Notes: generated by a model not told the origin, from the sequence alone. A stretch of 64,000 bases of DNA from Oceanisphaera marina (GCF_014643915.1 NZ_BMKE01000008.1:1-64000), one strand, 5' to 3'. Shown: positions 35,357-45,179, counted from the first letter of the stretch. A program made the numbers and translations.

Positions 35357-35427
35357 GTTTATGTGGTCTGCGTTTGCGCTCATTTTTGCTATCCTGCGCC
35401 ATCGTCAAGTGATGGGGTGTGTGGATA

Positions 35428-36858
35428 ATGTCTAATGCGGCTGGAGGGTTTGCCCCTCGTTCTCTGCTACGGCTGGTATTGATTGCCTTTACGTTGGTGC
35501 TGTTGCCGCTCATCTTGCTGGTTATTCAGAACGGCCGTAGCCTGGAGCGGGTTATTCTGCTGGCACAAGATGGTATTGAAAGCGCCGTGGTGGATACTCG
35601 CAGAGCGTCGGACATGAATGATCTGGCGCTTGAAATGGAACGAGCCATCCGCCGCTATGTGGTGCTGGAAAACCCGGAGCTGCGGCACTCTTATCTGCGC
35701 CTGCTCGAACGCTATCGGCTGGAACTGGATCAACTGTTACTGGGAATTGATGGCGGCACCCTGGGTGCTTCGCTACAACATCAACTGGTTTATCTGGTCG
35801 ATCTGGCCCAGGCCAGCAGTCAGCAAATCCGAGAGCGGGCCGTTATTTTCAATGCGTTCAGCAGTGCGACTCTGGCCCTGGATCGGCTAACCCGGGCCCA
35901 GATTGATGAGCGCATTCAACAAGAACGGGATCATGTTATTGTGGTGCGCCGGCAATTGTGGATGTTGAGTGCGGCCCTGGGCGGCGCCAGTTTACTGTTG
36001 GCACTGCTGTTTACTTACCTGATCATTCGTCCGGTACGGCAGCTGGAAAAAAGAATTTTAACCTTGGGGGCCGGTGTTGCTCCGGAAGAAAAGCCGATCC
36101 GCGGCCCGTTGGAGTTAGTGGCTCTGGGGGATAAGCTGCAATGGTTGCATCTGCGGTTGCGGGAGCTGGAAGCACAAAAGTTGCAGTTCTTGCGCCACTT
36201 GTCTCATGAGCTGAAAACCCCTCTGGCCAGCCTGCGCGAAGGTGCCGATTTATTGATGGAGCGGGTGACGGGCCCCCTGACGGCGGAACAGGAAGAAATT
36301 TGTGGCTTGCTGGTGCACAACAGCCTGCGTTTACAGGAGCTGATTGAGCAACTGCTGGATTACAATCGCATTCAGCAAGTGCAGGTTTATGAAGAGCCGG
36401 TATCGGTATTGCCGCTACTGGAACAAAGCCTGGAAGCTCATCGGCTGACCATTGAAAATAAATTGCTGCAGGTCAGCGTATCACTGATTGATGAATGTCC
36501 ACTCGCCGATGGGCACCGTTTGAAATTGGTGCTGGATAACCTTGTTTCCAATGCGGTGAATTACGCCGATGTGGGCGGCGTGTTGCAAATAGCCGCCCAC
36601 CTGGCAGGCCCGGATTATGTACTGACCGTTGCCAATACGGGGCAGCCGATACCCGAGCATGATAGAGAGCGCATTTTCGAGCCCTTTGTACAGGGGAGTC
36701 AGGTACGAAAAGGGGTGCTCAAAGGCTCGGGTATTGGCCTGAGTATTGCGCGTGAGGCCGCCGAGAGTATGGGCGGACGCCTGGTATTGAATACAACAAT
36801 GACAGAGCTGGTTTGTTTTGAACTGAGCCTGCCTAACAATAACGATATAAAGGAATAA
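35428..36858 (+). CDS. glrK: Sensor histidine kinase GlrK (QseE)
   Basis: A 476-residue inner-membrane kinase with TM1 about 12-34 and TM2 about 178-200 around a helical periplasmic domain, then a HAMP-like stretch. The H-box is LRHLSHELKTPLASL near residue 257, the N-box LDNLVSNAVNYAD near 370, and the G-boxes near 416-440. It phosphorylates GlrR; in enterics this controls the small RNA glmY and cell-envelope genes. The ATG at 35428 (MSNAAGG) is preferred to a GTG three codons earlier. It forms an operon with the lipoprotein gene (3 nt gap) and glrR. Confidence 0.9.
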   Translation: MSNAAGGFAPRSLLRLVLIAFTLVLLPLILLVIQNGRSLERVILLAQDGIESAVVDTRRASDMNDLALEMERAIRRYVVLENPELRHSYLRLLERYRLELDQLLLGIDGGTLGASLQHQLVYLVDLAQASSQQIRERAVIFNAFSSATLALDRLTRAQIDERIQQERDHVIVVRRQLWMLSAALGGASLLLALLFTYLIIRPVRQLEKRILTLGAGVAPEEKPIRGPLELVALGDKLQWLHLRLRELEAQKLQFLRHLSHELKTPLASLREGADLLMERVTGPLTAEQEEICGLLVHNSLRLQELIEQLLDYNRIQQVQVYEEPVSVLPLLEQSLEAHRLTIENKLLQVSVSLIDECPLADGHRLKLVLDNLVSNAVNYADVGGVLQIAAHLAGPDYVLTVANTGQPIPEHDRERIFEPFVQGSQVRKGVLKGSGIGLSIAREAAESMGGRLVLNTTMTELVCFELSLPNNNDIKE

Positions 36859-36861
36859 AAC

Positions 36862-37347
36862 ATGAATAGAGCATGGTGTTGCGGTGTATTGGCGCTCATG
36901 TTGTCGGGGTGTACCTTGCCTTTTCCGTTATCTCATCAGCATGAGGTGGAGCCCGAGTTACCGGTAGTGACAGAAAGCCAGCAGCTAAATAACTGGTTGC
37001 AACTATCGGCCACCGTCATGCACAGCAGTGAAGCCGAACGTCAGCAAGCGTTGCGGCATTTACAGCAAACAAGTGGCAACGAGTTAAAGCAGGCTCTCTG
37101 GTTGAGCCATCCTCGAGCCACCAACAGCCAGCGCCAGCAGGCTCAGCAGCTGCTTCAACACCACCTGTCTCAGGCAAACACCCAAGAGCAACAATTTTTT
37201 GGGGTGTATCAGGCCTATAATCAGGAAATACTGCAACAGCAACGCCAGCTGGCCGAACGCCAACAGCAAGTCGCCAACCTAACGCGCAAGCTGAAAGAGC
37301 TGGCCAATATTGATCAGCAGATCAACGAACGTAAATTTCGAGAGTAA
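36862..37347 (+). CDS. qseG: QseG-type lipoprotein
   Basis: A 161-residue lipoprotein precursor. The lipobox LSGC places the lipidated Cys near residue 17. The mature part is helical and Gln-rich, with a long coiled coil at the C-terminus (about 105-155, QEILQQQRQLAERQQQV...). In E. coli QseG binds the periplasmic part of the kinase and connects envelope state to GlrK signalling. Its position between kinase and regulator is the enteric order. It is short and fast-evolving, so the name rests mostly on context. Confidence 0.82.
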   Translation: MNRAWCCGVLALMLSGCTLPFPLSHQHEVEPELPVVTESQQLNNWLQLSATVMHSSEAERQQALRHLQQTSGNELKQALWLSHPRATNSQRQQAQQLLQHHLSQANTQEQQFFGVYQAYNQEILQQQRQLAERQQQVANLTRKLKELANIDQQINERKFRE

Positions 37348-37352
37348 ATGCC

Positions 37353-38696
37353 ATGAAACGTAAAGCCAGAATACTGCTGGTGGACGATGATGTCAGCTTG
37401 CTGAAATTACTGGGCTTGCGCTTGAAAAGTGAAGGCTTTGAGGTGTACACCGCGGCCAGCGGGGCCGAGGCGCTGGAATGGCTGGAGCAGGAACGGCCCG
37501 ATATGGTGCTGAGCGATCTGCGTATGGATGGCATGGATGGTCTGGCCTTGTTTGATCGCATCCAGCGCCAGCATGTGGGCTTACCGGTGGTGATTATGAC
37601 AGCCCATGGCTCCATTACCGACGCAGTCAGCGCCACGCGCTCGGGTGTATTCGGGTTTTTAACCAAGCCGATCGACAAGGAAGAATTACGCAAAACCATT
37701 AATGGCGCCCTTGCGGTTTCATTACCGGCGGTGGCCGATGATTGGCAGCAGCGCATCATGACCCGCAGCCCGGTAATGGTGGCTTTGCTGGAGCAGGCTC
37801 GCCGCATGGCACCACTGGATATCAGCGTTATGCTCACCGGCCCTGCGGGGTCGGGCAAGGCGTTGATGGCTCAGGCTCTGCACGATGCCAGCCCGCGTCA
37901 GGAGCACCCCTTTATCGCTCTTAATTGCGGCACCATCACCGAGCAATTACTGGAGTCTGAATTGTTTGGGCATGTTAAAGGGGCATTTGCGGGGGCCATA
38001 TCGGATCATCCCGGGGTGTTTCTGGCGGCCGAAGGCGGCACCTTGTTGCTGGAAGAGGTGGGAGATCTCCCACCGGCATTGCAAGGCAAGTTGCTGCAGG
38101 CTCTGGCCCAGCAGCAGGTGCGGCCCCTGGGCGCTACCCGCAGCATTAAAACCGATGTGCGAGTCCTGTCCTCCACCAACAAAGACCTGGTCACGGCCAT
38201 GGAGCAGGGTGATTTTCGAGAAGATTTGTTTTATCGGCTCAATGTGGTGAACTTGAATTTACCCGCCCTGCAACAACGCCCGGAAGACATTCCCCTGCTT
38301 GCCCGCCATGCCCTGGAGCAACTTAAGTTACGCCAGCAAACCCAGGTAACGGGCTTTGCTCCGGAAGCCTTGTCCATGCTCGCCGCGGCGAACTGGCCGG
38401 GTAATGTTCGACAGTTACTGAATGTCGTCGAACAGGCGGTTGCCATGGCCTCGGCGCCGGTCATAGGCACCCAACTGCTGGAAGGCATTCTGGCGGACAG
38501 CGGAGAGCAGTTTCCGACCTTTAATGAGGCCCGTTCCGAGTTTGAACGCTTATACCTGCACAAGATATTACGCATGACCGAAGGCAATGTCAGTCAGGCT
38601 GCGGGTCTGGCCGGTCGTAACAGAACCGATTTTTACAAGTTACTCAATCGGCATGGCATTGAAGCCGGTACCTATAAGGAAAAGCGCAAACAGTGA
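37353..38696 (+). CDS. glrR: Response regulator GlrR (QseF), atypical AAA+ core
   Basis: A 447-residue NtrC-type regulator. The receiver has D11-D13, phosphoacceptor Asp55 and Lys105. In the AAA+ domain Walker A is GPAGSGKA (163-170), the sigma-54 contact loop reads GAFAGA (210-215) instead of GAFTGA, and Walker B reads LLLEE (231-235) instead of the usual LFLDE. The FREDLFYRLNVV segment and the Fis-type HTH (GNVSQAAGLAGRNRTDFYKLL) are intact. The GAFTGA Thr contacts sigma-54, so activation could be altered. The frame is otherwise clean and lies five bases after qseG; AGAGTAAATGCC precedes the ATG. Confidence 0.9.
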   Translation: MKRKARILLVDDDVSLLKLLGLRLKSEGFEVYTAASGAEALEWLEQERPDMVLSDLRMDGMDGLALFDRIQRQHVGLPVVIMTAHGSITDAVSATRSGVFGFLTKPIDKEELRKTINGALAVSLPAVADDWQQRIMTRSPVMVALLEQARRMAPLDISVMLTGPAGSGKALMAQALHDASPRQEHPFIALNCGTITEQLLESELFGHVKGAFAGAISDHPGVFLAAEGGTLLLEEVGDLPPALQGKLLQALAQQQVRPLGATRSIKTDVRVLSSTNKDLVTAMEQGDFREDLFYRLNVVNLNLPALQQRPEDIPLLARHALEQLKLRQQTQVTGFAPEALSMLAAANWPGNVRQLLNVVEQAVAMASAPVIGTQLLEGILADSGEQFPTFNEARSEFERLYLHKILRMTEGNVSQAAGLAGRNRTDFYKLLNRHGIEAGTYKEKRKQ

Positions 38697-38761
38697 AATT
38701 TTTTTGCCGTGATGACGCTCCTTGTATGCAATCAGTCATTAGATGAAGTCATGGAACTCAT

Positions 38762-39793
38762 ATGCGGATCCACCACAAGAAAAAATCACAACTAAGCGAA
38801 AATGCAGTGACCCCCGAGTCGGTTTATCGCCAGCGCCGGCAAATTGTGCAGGGGCTGGGATTGGGGCTGGGAGTGGCTGCTTTCAGTAACACCGCCAGCG
38901 CCGGATTGTTTGACTCCTTGATTGGCGGCAAGGCAGAGAAAAAGCCTGCCACAACGGCCATGGCCAACACTCAGGCTCTGTCCTTTACGCAGCCCAAAGC
39001 CTATCAGCTAGCCATTCCCCCCACCGCAGAACGGGTGGCCACCAGCTATAACAACTTTTACGAGTTTGGTGCCGACAAGTCCGACCCCGTTCGTTACGCC
39101 CAGCAATTCAAAACCCGGCCCTGGACGATCACCATCTCTGGCGAAGTCGAGAATCCGCACACCATAGACGTGTGGGCATGGCTGGAAAAACAGCAATTGG
39201 AAGAGCGTATTTATCGCCACCGCTGTGTAGAGGCCTGGTCCATGGTGATTCCCTGGCTCGGCGTGCCGTTGGCCAACATCATAAAAGCGGCCAATCCGAC
39301 CTCAAAGGCCAAATATGTGGCCTTTGAAACCCTGTATGATCCCGAGCAAATGCGGGGTCAGGCCTCGCGGTTTATCGGCGGTGGCATTGATTACCCCTAC
39401 GTGGAAGGGCTGCGGATGGATGAAGCCATGAACCCGTTGGCCATGTTGGCGGTGGGCATGTATGGCAAGACGCTACCGCCACAAAACGGTGCGCCGGTGC
39501 GTTTGGTCCTGCCCTGGAAGTACGGCTTCAAGGGGATCAAGTCGATTGTGCGCATTCATCTTACCGATAAACAGCCGCCGACCACCTGGAACAGGCTGGC
39601 CGCCCATGAATATGGATTTTATGCCAACGTAAATCCAGAGGTGGATCATCCGCGCTGGAGCCAGGCGAGTGAACGGGTGATTGCCGAAGGCGGACTATTT
39701 GGCAGCGAACGCCAGCCAACCCTGATGTTCAATGGTTACGAGGAAGAAGTGGCCAGCTTGTATCGGGGTATGGATTTGCGGAAGTTCTATTAA
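38762..39793 (+). CDS. msrP: Periplasmic methionine sulfoxide reductase, catalytic subunit MsrP
   Basis: A 343-residue molybdoenzyme (YedY) that repairs oxidised Met in periplasmic proteins. The N-terminus has a twin-Arg signal ([20 protein letters not shown] near residue 22) for Tat export of the folded protein. The molybdenum-ligand Cys is in [15 protein letters not shown] near residue 155. The conserved [12 protein letters not shown] block near 95 and the C-terminal [12 protein letters not shown] are typical. It is coupled to msrQ through a one-base stop/start overlap (TAATG). Confidence 0.94.
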   Translation: MRIHHKKKSQLSENAVTPESVYRQRRQIVQGLGLGLGVAAFSNTASAGLFDSLIGGKAEKKPATTAMANTQALSFTQPKAYQLAIPPTAERVATSYNNFYEFGADKSDPVRYAQQFKTRPWTITISGEVENPHTIDVWAWLEKQQLEERIYRHRCVEAWSMVIPWLGVPLANIIKAANPTSKAKYVAFETLYDPEQMRGQASRFIGGGIDYPYVEGLRMDEAMNPLAMLAVGMYGKTLPPQNGAPVRLVLPWKYGFKGIKSIVRIHLTDKQPPTTWNRLAAHEYGFYANVNPEVDHPRWSQASERVIAEGGLFGSERQPTLMFNGYEEEVASLYRGMDLRKFY

Positions 39794-40437
39794 TGAAGAT
39801 AAGCCCCAAACAAGTCACGCTCTTGAAAGTGTTACTTCACTTGGCCGCTTGCCTGCCCCTGGTATGGCTGCCGTGGGCGTTTTCGGTCGGGCGCTTTAGC
39901 GCCGATCCCATTCCTGAATTGATTCAGTATCTGGGTGACTGGGCATTGCGGATTTTGCTGCTCAGTCTGTGTATTTCTCCGTTGGCCAAAATGCTGAAGG
40001 CGGGGGCGCTGATCAAGGTACGCCGCTTGATTGGCCTCTGGTGTTTTGCCTACGCCAGTTTGCACTTGCTGGCCTGGTTATGGCTGGACCTGCAGTTGGC
40101 CTGGGGGCTGATTGGCAGTGAAATCATCAAGCGGGGTTTTATCACCCTGGGCATGGCGTCCTGGCTGGTGCTGATGTTGCTGGCCATCACCTCTACCCAG
40201 GGCTGGCAGCGTCGGCTGGGCAGTCGCTGGCAGCGATTGCATAACTGGGTGTATCTGGCGGCCTTGTTGATCCCGATTCATTACTGGTGGGCGGTTAAAT
40301 CCGGCTGGATCCAGCCGGTCATTTATCTGCTGTTGAGCCTGAGCTTGCTATGGTGGCGCCGCGACAAGCTCAAGCGTTGGTGGCGGAGTAAAATGAAAGC
40401 CCACAGCAAGAAAAAAGTGCTGCACAGCAAGGGGTAA
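39793..40437 (+). CDS. msrQ: Heme-binding membrane subunit MsrQ
   Basis: A 214-residue inner-membrane cytochrome (YedZ) with about six helices that passes quinone electrons to MsrP. Conserved His residues lie in the ASLHLLAW helix near residue 92, in WQRLHNWVYLAALLIPIHYWWAVK near 143-166, and in helix one. The Lys/Arg-rich C-terminal tail (KMKAHSKKKVLHSKG) is longer than in E. coli. The ATG overlaps the msrP stop by one base. Confidence 0.93.
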   Translation: MKISPKQVTLLKVLLHLAACLPLVWLPWAFSVGRFSADPIPELIQYLGDWALRILLLSLCISPLAKMLKAGALIKVRRLIGLWCFAYASLHLLAWLWLDLQLAWGLIGSEIIKRGFITLGMASWLVLMLLAITSTQGWQRRLGSRWQRLHNWVYLAALLIPIHYWWAVKSGWIQPVIYLLLSLSLLWWRRDKLKRWWRSKMKAHSKKKVLHSKG

Positions 40438-40572
40438 AGCAAGCCAGACACTGAAAGCGGGGCTAGCATAGTGTTTTGCTGCCAGCTTTGTTTCTGCTCT
40501 CATATTGGACGGCATTCAGCTAAACTAGCCCCTTAACGAGCAACAAGTTTTCAAGTAGCGGCGGGGTAGTCA

Positions 40573-41034
40573 ATGGATAATAAAGCGTGGGCATTGTGTT
40601 TTCTCGATGAAGGGGTTGCCTTGTCGGTGATCAGCCGAAAGGAAACCCGTTGCCAGTGGCTGCAGGATGAAGAACACGCTCATGAGCATTTGCTGAATGA
40701 TTACCTCAGTTATGTTGCCGAGCTGGGCGAGCTGGACTCGGAACAAACCGCGATAGCCAAAGAGCGCTTTGCCTTCTTGATAGAGCAGTACCCCGACCCG
40801 GAAACCCTGGTGGAGTACCTCAACGATTTGACCGTTGGGCTGACCCGTATTCTGTGGTTTGGGCCACTGTCGGCGCTGGCCGAAGACTATGGGGATTTCC
40901 CGCTGGCGCTGCGTGCTCATTATTGGCAGGAGTACGGCGAAGGCGACGAAGATCCGGTGACGCCGGTAGTGGAAGATGACTGGATTTATCTGGTTGAGTC
41001 CATGGATGACTTCTTGCTGCAAGACGATTATTGA
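40573..41034 (+). CDS. Acidic protein of unknown function
   Basis: A 153-residue cytoplasmic protein that I do not recognise. It is strongly acidic, with runs such as EYGEGDEDP and a C-terminus of VESMDDFLLQDDY. Trp and Tyr are frequent in the second half, with no signal peptide and no membrane helix. The first half is predicted helical. A GGGG-containing weak ribosome site (GCGGGGTAGTCA) precedes the ATG. It sits alone between msrQ and topB with about 58 nt before topB, so it may share a transcript with topB. Codon use resembles the neighbours, so it is probably a native gene. Confidence 0.72.
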   Translation: MDNKAWALCFLDEGVALSVISRKETRCQWLQDEEHAHEHLLNDYLSYVAELGELDSEQTAIAKERFAFLIEQYPDPETLVEYLNDLTVGLTRILWFGPLSALAEDYGDFPLALRAHYWQEYGEGDEDPVTPVVEDDWIYLVESMDDFLLQDDY

Positions 41035-41092
41035 ACTGAGCCTCTTCCAGCTGCTAACCTGTATCCATATACAGTTATGTTAAGCGCACATC

Positions 41093-43024
41093 ATGATCCT
41101 CTATATTGCCGAAAAACCCAGCCTGGGCCGTGCCCTGGCTGATGTCTTGCCCAAACCTCAGCAAAAGGGCGACGGTTTTATTCGCCTGGGCAATGGTGAT
41201 GTAGTGACCTGGTGCATTGGCCATCTGTTGGAGCAGGCGCAGCCCGACGCCTACGATCCTGCCTATAAACAGTGGCGACTCGAGCATCTGCCGATCATTC
41301 CCCATGAATGGAAGCTGGAAGCCAAACCGAAAACCCGCAGTCAGTTAACGGCGGTTAAAAAGCTGCTCAAACAAGCGACCGATATCATTCATGTTGGCGA
41401 CCCGGATCGAGAAGGTCAGTTGCTGGTGGATGAAGTGATCAGCTTTTGCGCTGTGCCTGCCGCCAAGCGGGCCCGGGTGCAGCGTTGTTTAATCAGTGAT
41501 CTTAACCCCGGCGCGGTAAAAAAGGCGCTGGCCAGCCTGAAGCCCAATACCGAGTTCGTCCCCTTGTCGGTATCGGCGCTGGCGCGCTCTCGAGCCGACT
41601 GGCTGTATGGCATTAACATGAGCCGGCTCTGTACCCTGCAAGGCCAGAAAATGGGCTATCAGGGGGTGTTATCTGTGGGGCGGGTGCAAACTCCGGTACT
41701 GGGGCTGGTGGTGCGACGGGATCAGGAGATTGCCGACTTTGTTGCCAAGCCGTATTACGAGGTGCTGGCCCTGCTGCAAACTGACTGTCAGGCGCAATTC
41801 AAAGCCAAATGGCAGCCCAGCGAGGCCTGTGCGCCCTGGCAGGATGAAGAAGGGCGCGTGTTGTCGCGGGCGCTGGCAGAGAATGTCATCAAGCGCATCA
41901 CGGGCCAACCGGGGCGCGTGAGCAAGGCCGAGCGCAAGGTGCGCAATCAGGCGCCGCCGCTGCCTTACAACCTGTCTGCACTGCAAATTGATGCGGCGCG
42001 GCGCTTTGGCTTCAGCGCCAAACAGGTGCTGGATATCTGTCAGGTGCTGTACGAACGGCACAAGCTGCTGACCTACCCCCGTTCCGATAATCGTTATCTG
42101 CCCGCCGAGCACTTTCATCAGGCCGGTGCCGTGACGGCGGCGGTGGCAAAAACCAGTGTTGAGTTGGCGCCTGCGGTGGCCGAGGCGGATCTCTCCTTGC
42201 GCAGTAAAGCCTGGAACGATAAAAAAGTGGCAGCACACCACGCCATTATTCCTACCGCCAAAGCCATGGATGGCAGCAAGCTGTCGAGTGCCGAGCAGCA
42301 CATTTATCGTTTGGTGGCTCGGCAATACCTGGCCCAGTTTTATCCGCCCTGGAGTTATGAAGACAAGCGCCTGGAGGTCGACATAGCGGGAGGCTGTTTT
42401 GTGGCCACCGCCAGGCAGACCATCAAGCCGGGCTGGAAAACACTGTTCGCCCTGCAGGATAAGCAAGCAGATGATGAAGAGGAAGAAGTGCCCACCTCAC
42501 TGCCCGATCTCAAAGTGGGGGATAGCCTGCTGTGTTTGCAGGGGGAACTGCTGGATAAGCTGACGCAGCCGCCGCGTTACTTTACCGATGCCACCTTGCT
42601 GGCCGCCATGACCAATATCGCCCGCTATGTGACCGACGGTGAGCTGAAGAAGATACTGCGCGATACCGATGGTCTGGGTACAGAGGCAACCCGGGCCGGT
42701 ATTATCGAGTTACTGTTCAGCCGGCAGTTTTTACGCCGCGAAGGCAAGCAAATTCGTGCCAACGAAGCGGGTAGTAAACTGATTGCCAGTTTGCCTGCAT
42801 CGGCCACCACGCCGGACATGACGGCGCGCTGGGAGTCGGTACTGGACGCCATTAGTCGCAAGCAGGCTGGCTATCAGGCTTTTATGGCCGAGCTGGAAGC
42901 CTCTTTGCCACAGCTGATTGACCAGGTGGATGCCAATGCTTTTAAAGGCCTGCAAGGCGGCACCAGGCCCAAGGCCTTTCGCAAGCGAAAGCCCCGAGCC
43001 AAAACGGTGAAGCGCAAAGCATGA
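41093..43024 (+). CDS. topB: DNA topoisomerase III
   Basis: A 643-residue type IA topoisomerase that decatenates DNA. The TOPRIM domain starts at residue 1 (MILYIAEKPSLGRALAD), with the acidic DPDREGQ block near 103. The catalytic Tyr is in LLTYPRSDNRYLP near 328. The DTDGLGTEATRAGIIELL motif near 525 and the basic C-terminal tail (FRKRKPRAKTVKRKA) are as in E. coli TopB (653 residues). No C-terminal zinc fingers are present, normal for this subfamily. Confidence 0.95.
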   Translation: MILYIAEKPSLGRALADVLPKPQQKGDGFIRLGNGDVVTWCIGHLLEQAQPDAYDPAYKQWRLEHLPIIPHEWKLEAKPKTRSQLTAVKKLLKQATDIIHVGDPDREGQLLVDEVISFCAVPAAKRARVQRCLISDLNPGAVKKALASLKPNTEFVPLSVSALARSRADWLYGINMSRLCTLQGQKMGYQGVLSVGRVQTPVLGLVVRRDQEIADFVAKPYYEVLALLQTDCQAQFKAKWQPSEACAPWQDEEGRVLSRALAENVIKRITGQPGRVSKAERKVRNQAPPLPYNLSALQIDAARRFGFSAKQVLDICQVLYERHKLLTYPRSDNRYLPAEHFHQAGAVTAAVAKTSVELAPAVAEADLSLRSKAWNDKKVAAHHAIIPTAKAMDGSKLSSAEQHIYRLVARQYLAQFYPPWSYEDKRLEVDIAGGCFVATARQTIKPGWKTLFALQDKQADDEEEEVPTSLPDLKVGDSLLCLQGELLDKLTQPPRYFTDATLLAAMTNIARYVTDGELKKILRDTDGLGTEATRAGIIELLFSRQFLRREGKQIRANEAGSKLIASLPASATTPDMTARWESVLDAISRKQAGYQAFMAELEASLPQLIDQVDANAFKGLQGGTRPKAFRKRKPRAKTVKRKA

Positions 43025-43126
43025 GCTGAAAAACTCCACATTTGCAGGCTGGAGTTGTTACGGCTTACTCCTCAGCTCCTGCGACTTAAGGTACACTGGC
43101 GCGGTATTTATTCAGGAATCATCATC

Positions 43127-44161
43127 ATGCAGTTCACCTCGGCATCTCTCGCCCCTTATAACACCTTTGGCCTGACTCAAACCGCCGAGCAGCTGGTGCT
43201 GTTGACCGAGCGCGAGCAACTCACCCATCTATGGCAGGCCCGACAATCTGTCCAGTTACTGGTGATGGGCGAAGGCTCCAATGTGCTGTTTACCGCCCCT
43301 TTTACCGGACTGGTACTGGTTAACCGGCTGAAGGGCATCAAGGTTAGCGAAACCGAAGACGCCTGGCTGCTGCAGGTGGAAGGCGGAGAAAACTGGCATC
43401 AGCTGGTGTGCTGGAGCCTGGAACAAGGGATGCCAGGGCTGGAAAATCTGGCCTTGATCCCGGGTACGGTAGGGGCGTCTCCGATACAGAACATCGGTGC
43501 CTATGGCGTAGAGCTGGCGCAATTTTGCCAGCAAGTAGAAAGCTTCGACTGGCAAAGTGGTGAAACCCATTATTGGTCGGCGGCAGACTGTGCCTTTGGT
43601 TACCGTGACAGCGTGTTCAAACAAGGTGCGCGCCATCACCTGATCTTGAGCGTGACGCTGCGCTTGCCCAAGGCCTGGCAGCCGGTGCTGGGCTACGGCC
43701 CTTTGGCCGAACTGGGCGAGACCGCCACTGCGCAGCAAATATGCGATCGAGTCTGCGCGACCCGCCAGGCAAAACTACCGGATCCTGCGGTATTGGGAAA
43801 CGCGGGCAGCTTCTTCAAAAATCCCAAGGTGGTCACGGCACAGGCCGAGGCGCTGAAGCTGGCCTGGCCGGCATTGCCGGTATTTGCCGCCGAACCGGGC
43901 TGGAGCAAGCTGGCCGCGGGCTGGATGATAGACAAGGCCGGCCTTAAAGGCACACGAGTAGGCGGAGCCGGCGTGCACACCGAGCAGGCACTGGTGCTGG
44001 TCAACCATGGTGGCGCCACCGCAGCTGACGTGCTGCGACTGGCCGCACAGGTACGCGAACGGGTAGAGCAGCTGTTTGGTGTGCGCCTGGAGCCAGAAGT
44101 GCGCATGATGGGCAGCGAGGGCGAAACCTGTCTGGACGAGGCGCTGGCATGTCTGAACTGA
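43127..44161 (+). CDS. murB: UDP-N-acetylenolpyruvoylglucosamine reductase MurB
   Basis: A 344-residue FAD enzyme making UDP-MurNAc for peptidoglycan. Landmarks are APYNTFGL near residue 9, VMGEGSNVLFT near 45 (FAD), LALIPGTVGASPIQNIGAYG near 109, and the catalytic Ser region GNAGSFFKNP near 226. I take the ATG at 43127 (MQFTSASL), which has CAGGAA upstream; the longer frame is not conserved. It overlaps birA by 13 nt, the E. coli arrangement, so both are co-translated. Confidence 0.95.
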   Translation: MQFTSASLAPYNTFGLTQTAEQLVLLTEREQLTHLWQARQSVQLLVMGEGSNVLFTAPFTGLVLVNRLKGIKVSETEDAWLLQVEGGENWHQLVCWSLEQGMPGLENLALIPGTVGASPIQNIGAYGVELAQFCQQVESFDWQSGETHYWSAADCAFGYRDSVFKQGARHHLILSVTLRLPKAWQPVLGYGPLAELGETATAQQICDRVCATRQAKLPDPAVLGNAGSFFKNPKVVTAQAEALKLAWPALPVFAAEPGWSKLAAGWMIDKAGLKGTRVGGAGVHTEQALVLVNHGGATAADVLRLAAQVRERVEQLFGVRLEPEVRMMGSEGETCLDEALACLN

Positions 44162-45126
44162 CTCCACTGCGCCAGAAGCTGTTGACGCTGCTTGCCGATG
44201 GACTGTTTCATTCCGGTGAGCAGTTGGGCGAGCAATTGGCGGTCAGCAGAGCTGCGATAAGCAAGCATATTCAGGCGGTGAAGGCGCTGGGGCTGGAAGT
44301 TTACAGCGTCAGCGGCAGGGGCTATAAACTGGCGGTACCACTGCAGTTGCTGGATCAGGTTCGTTTAAGTCGCGAGCTGGCACCCAGTCGGGTCGATCTG
44401 ATCCCTGTGATTGGCTCTACCAACCAGCATTGGATGGCCTCGCTGGCCGAGCTGAATAACGGCGATATTTGTGTGGCCGAATGTCAGACGGCGGGCCGTG
44501 GACGTCGTGGACGCCCCTGGATTTCCCCTTTCGGTGGCCAGCTGATCATGAGCATGTACTGGCGGCTGGAGCAGGGCATGGCGGCGGCCATGGGCTTGAG
44601 TCTGGTGGTTGGCATCGCCGCCGTTGAAGCACTGGAAACTCAGGGCTTTACGGGCGTAGAGCTAAAGTGGCCCAACGATCTGTATCTTAACGGCCGTAAA
44701 CTGGCGGGCATTCTGGTTGAAATGTCCGGCACCGCCGGTGGCCCCTGCCAGCTGGTGATTGGCATGGGGCTGAATCTGTTACTCCCCCAGAGCGAGCAAG
44801 AGCGCATTACTCAACCCTGGGCCGAGCTGAGCGAGCTGGAGGCGGTGACTGACCGCAATGGCTTGGTGATTGCATTGAGTCAGCAGCTGCAACGCAGCCT
44901 CGAGTTATTCGAGCAGGAGGGCATAGCGGCTTTTCGCGAGCAATGGAATCGGCTGGACTACTTTAATGGCAAGCCGGTTCGGGTGCTGATGGGCGATCAG
45001 GAAATTCACGGCATTGCCCGTGGCATAGATTCTCAAGGCGCACTCTTGCTGGAATTGGAGAGCGGCAAAATCAAACGCTATTTAGGCGGCGAGATTTCAT
45101 TGCGCAGTAACACCGGGGATTGGTGA
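44149..45126 (+). CDS. birA: Biotin-protein ligase / biotin operon repressor BirA
   Basis: A 325-residue bifunctional protein. The N-terminal winged helix (QLGEQLAVSRAAISKHIQAVKALG, about 24-47) binds the bio operator. The central ligase has the GRGRRGRPW loop near 116 and the catalytic KWPNDLYLNGRKLAGILVEM block near 176. A C-terminal SH3-like domain follows. It activates biotin to biotinyl-AMP and attaches it to AccB. It overlaps murB. Confidence 0.95.
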   Translation: MSELTPLRQKLLTLLADGLFHSGEQLGEQLAVSRAAISKHIQAVKALGLEVYSVSGRGYKLAVPLQLLDQVRLSRELAPSRVDLIPVIGSTNQHWMASLAELNNGDICVAECQTAGRGRRGRPWISPFGGQLIMSMYWRLEQGMAAAMGLSLVVGIAAVEALETQGFTGVELKWPNDLYLNGRKLAGILVEMSGTAGGPCQLVIGMGLNLLLPQSEQERITQPWAELSELEAVTDRNGLVIALSQQLQRSLELFEQEGIAAFREQWNRLDYFNGKPVRVLMGDQEIHGIARGIDSQGALLLELESGKIKRYLGGEISLRSNTGDW

Positions 45127-45128
45127 CT

Positions 45129-45176
45129 CGGGATTGGGGGTTGGTGTGTGTCCCTAATCCCTAATCCCCAATCCCG
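45129..45176. terminator. Convergent hairpin between birA and coaA
   Basis: CGGGATTGGGG (45129-45139) pairs with CCCCAATCCCG (45166-45176) around a 26-nt loop that itself contains CCCTAATCC repeats. No T-run is present, so it is a weak or processed 3' end shared by two convergent genes. Confidence 0.5.
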
Positions 45177-45179
45177 GAG

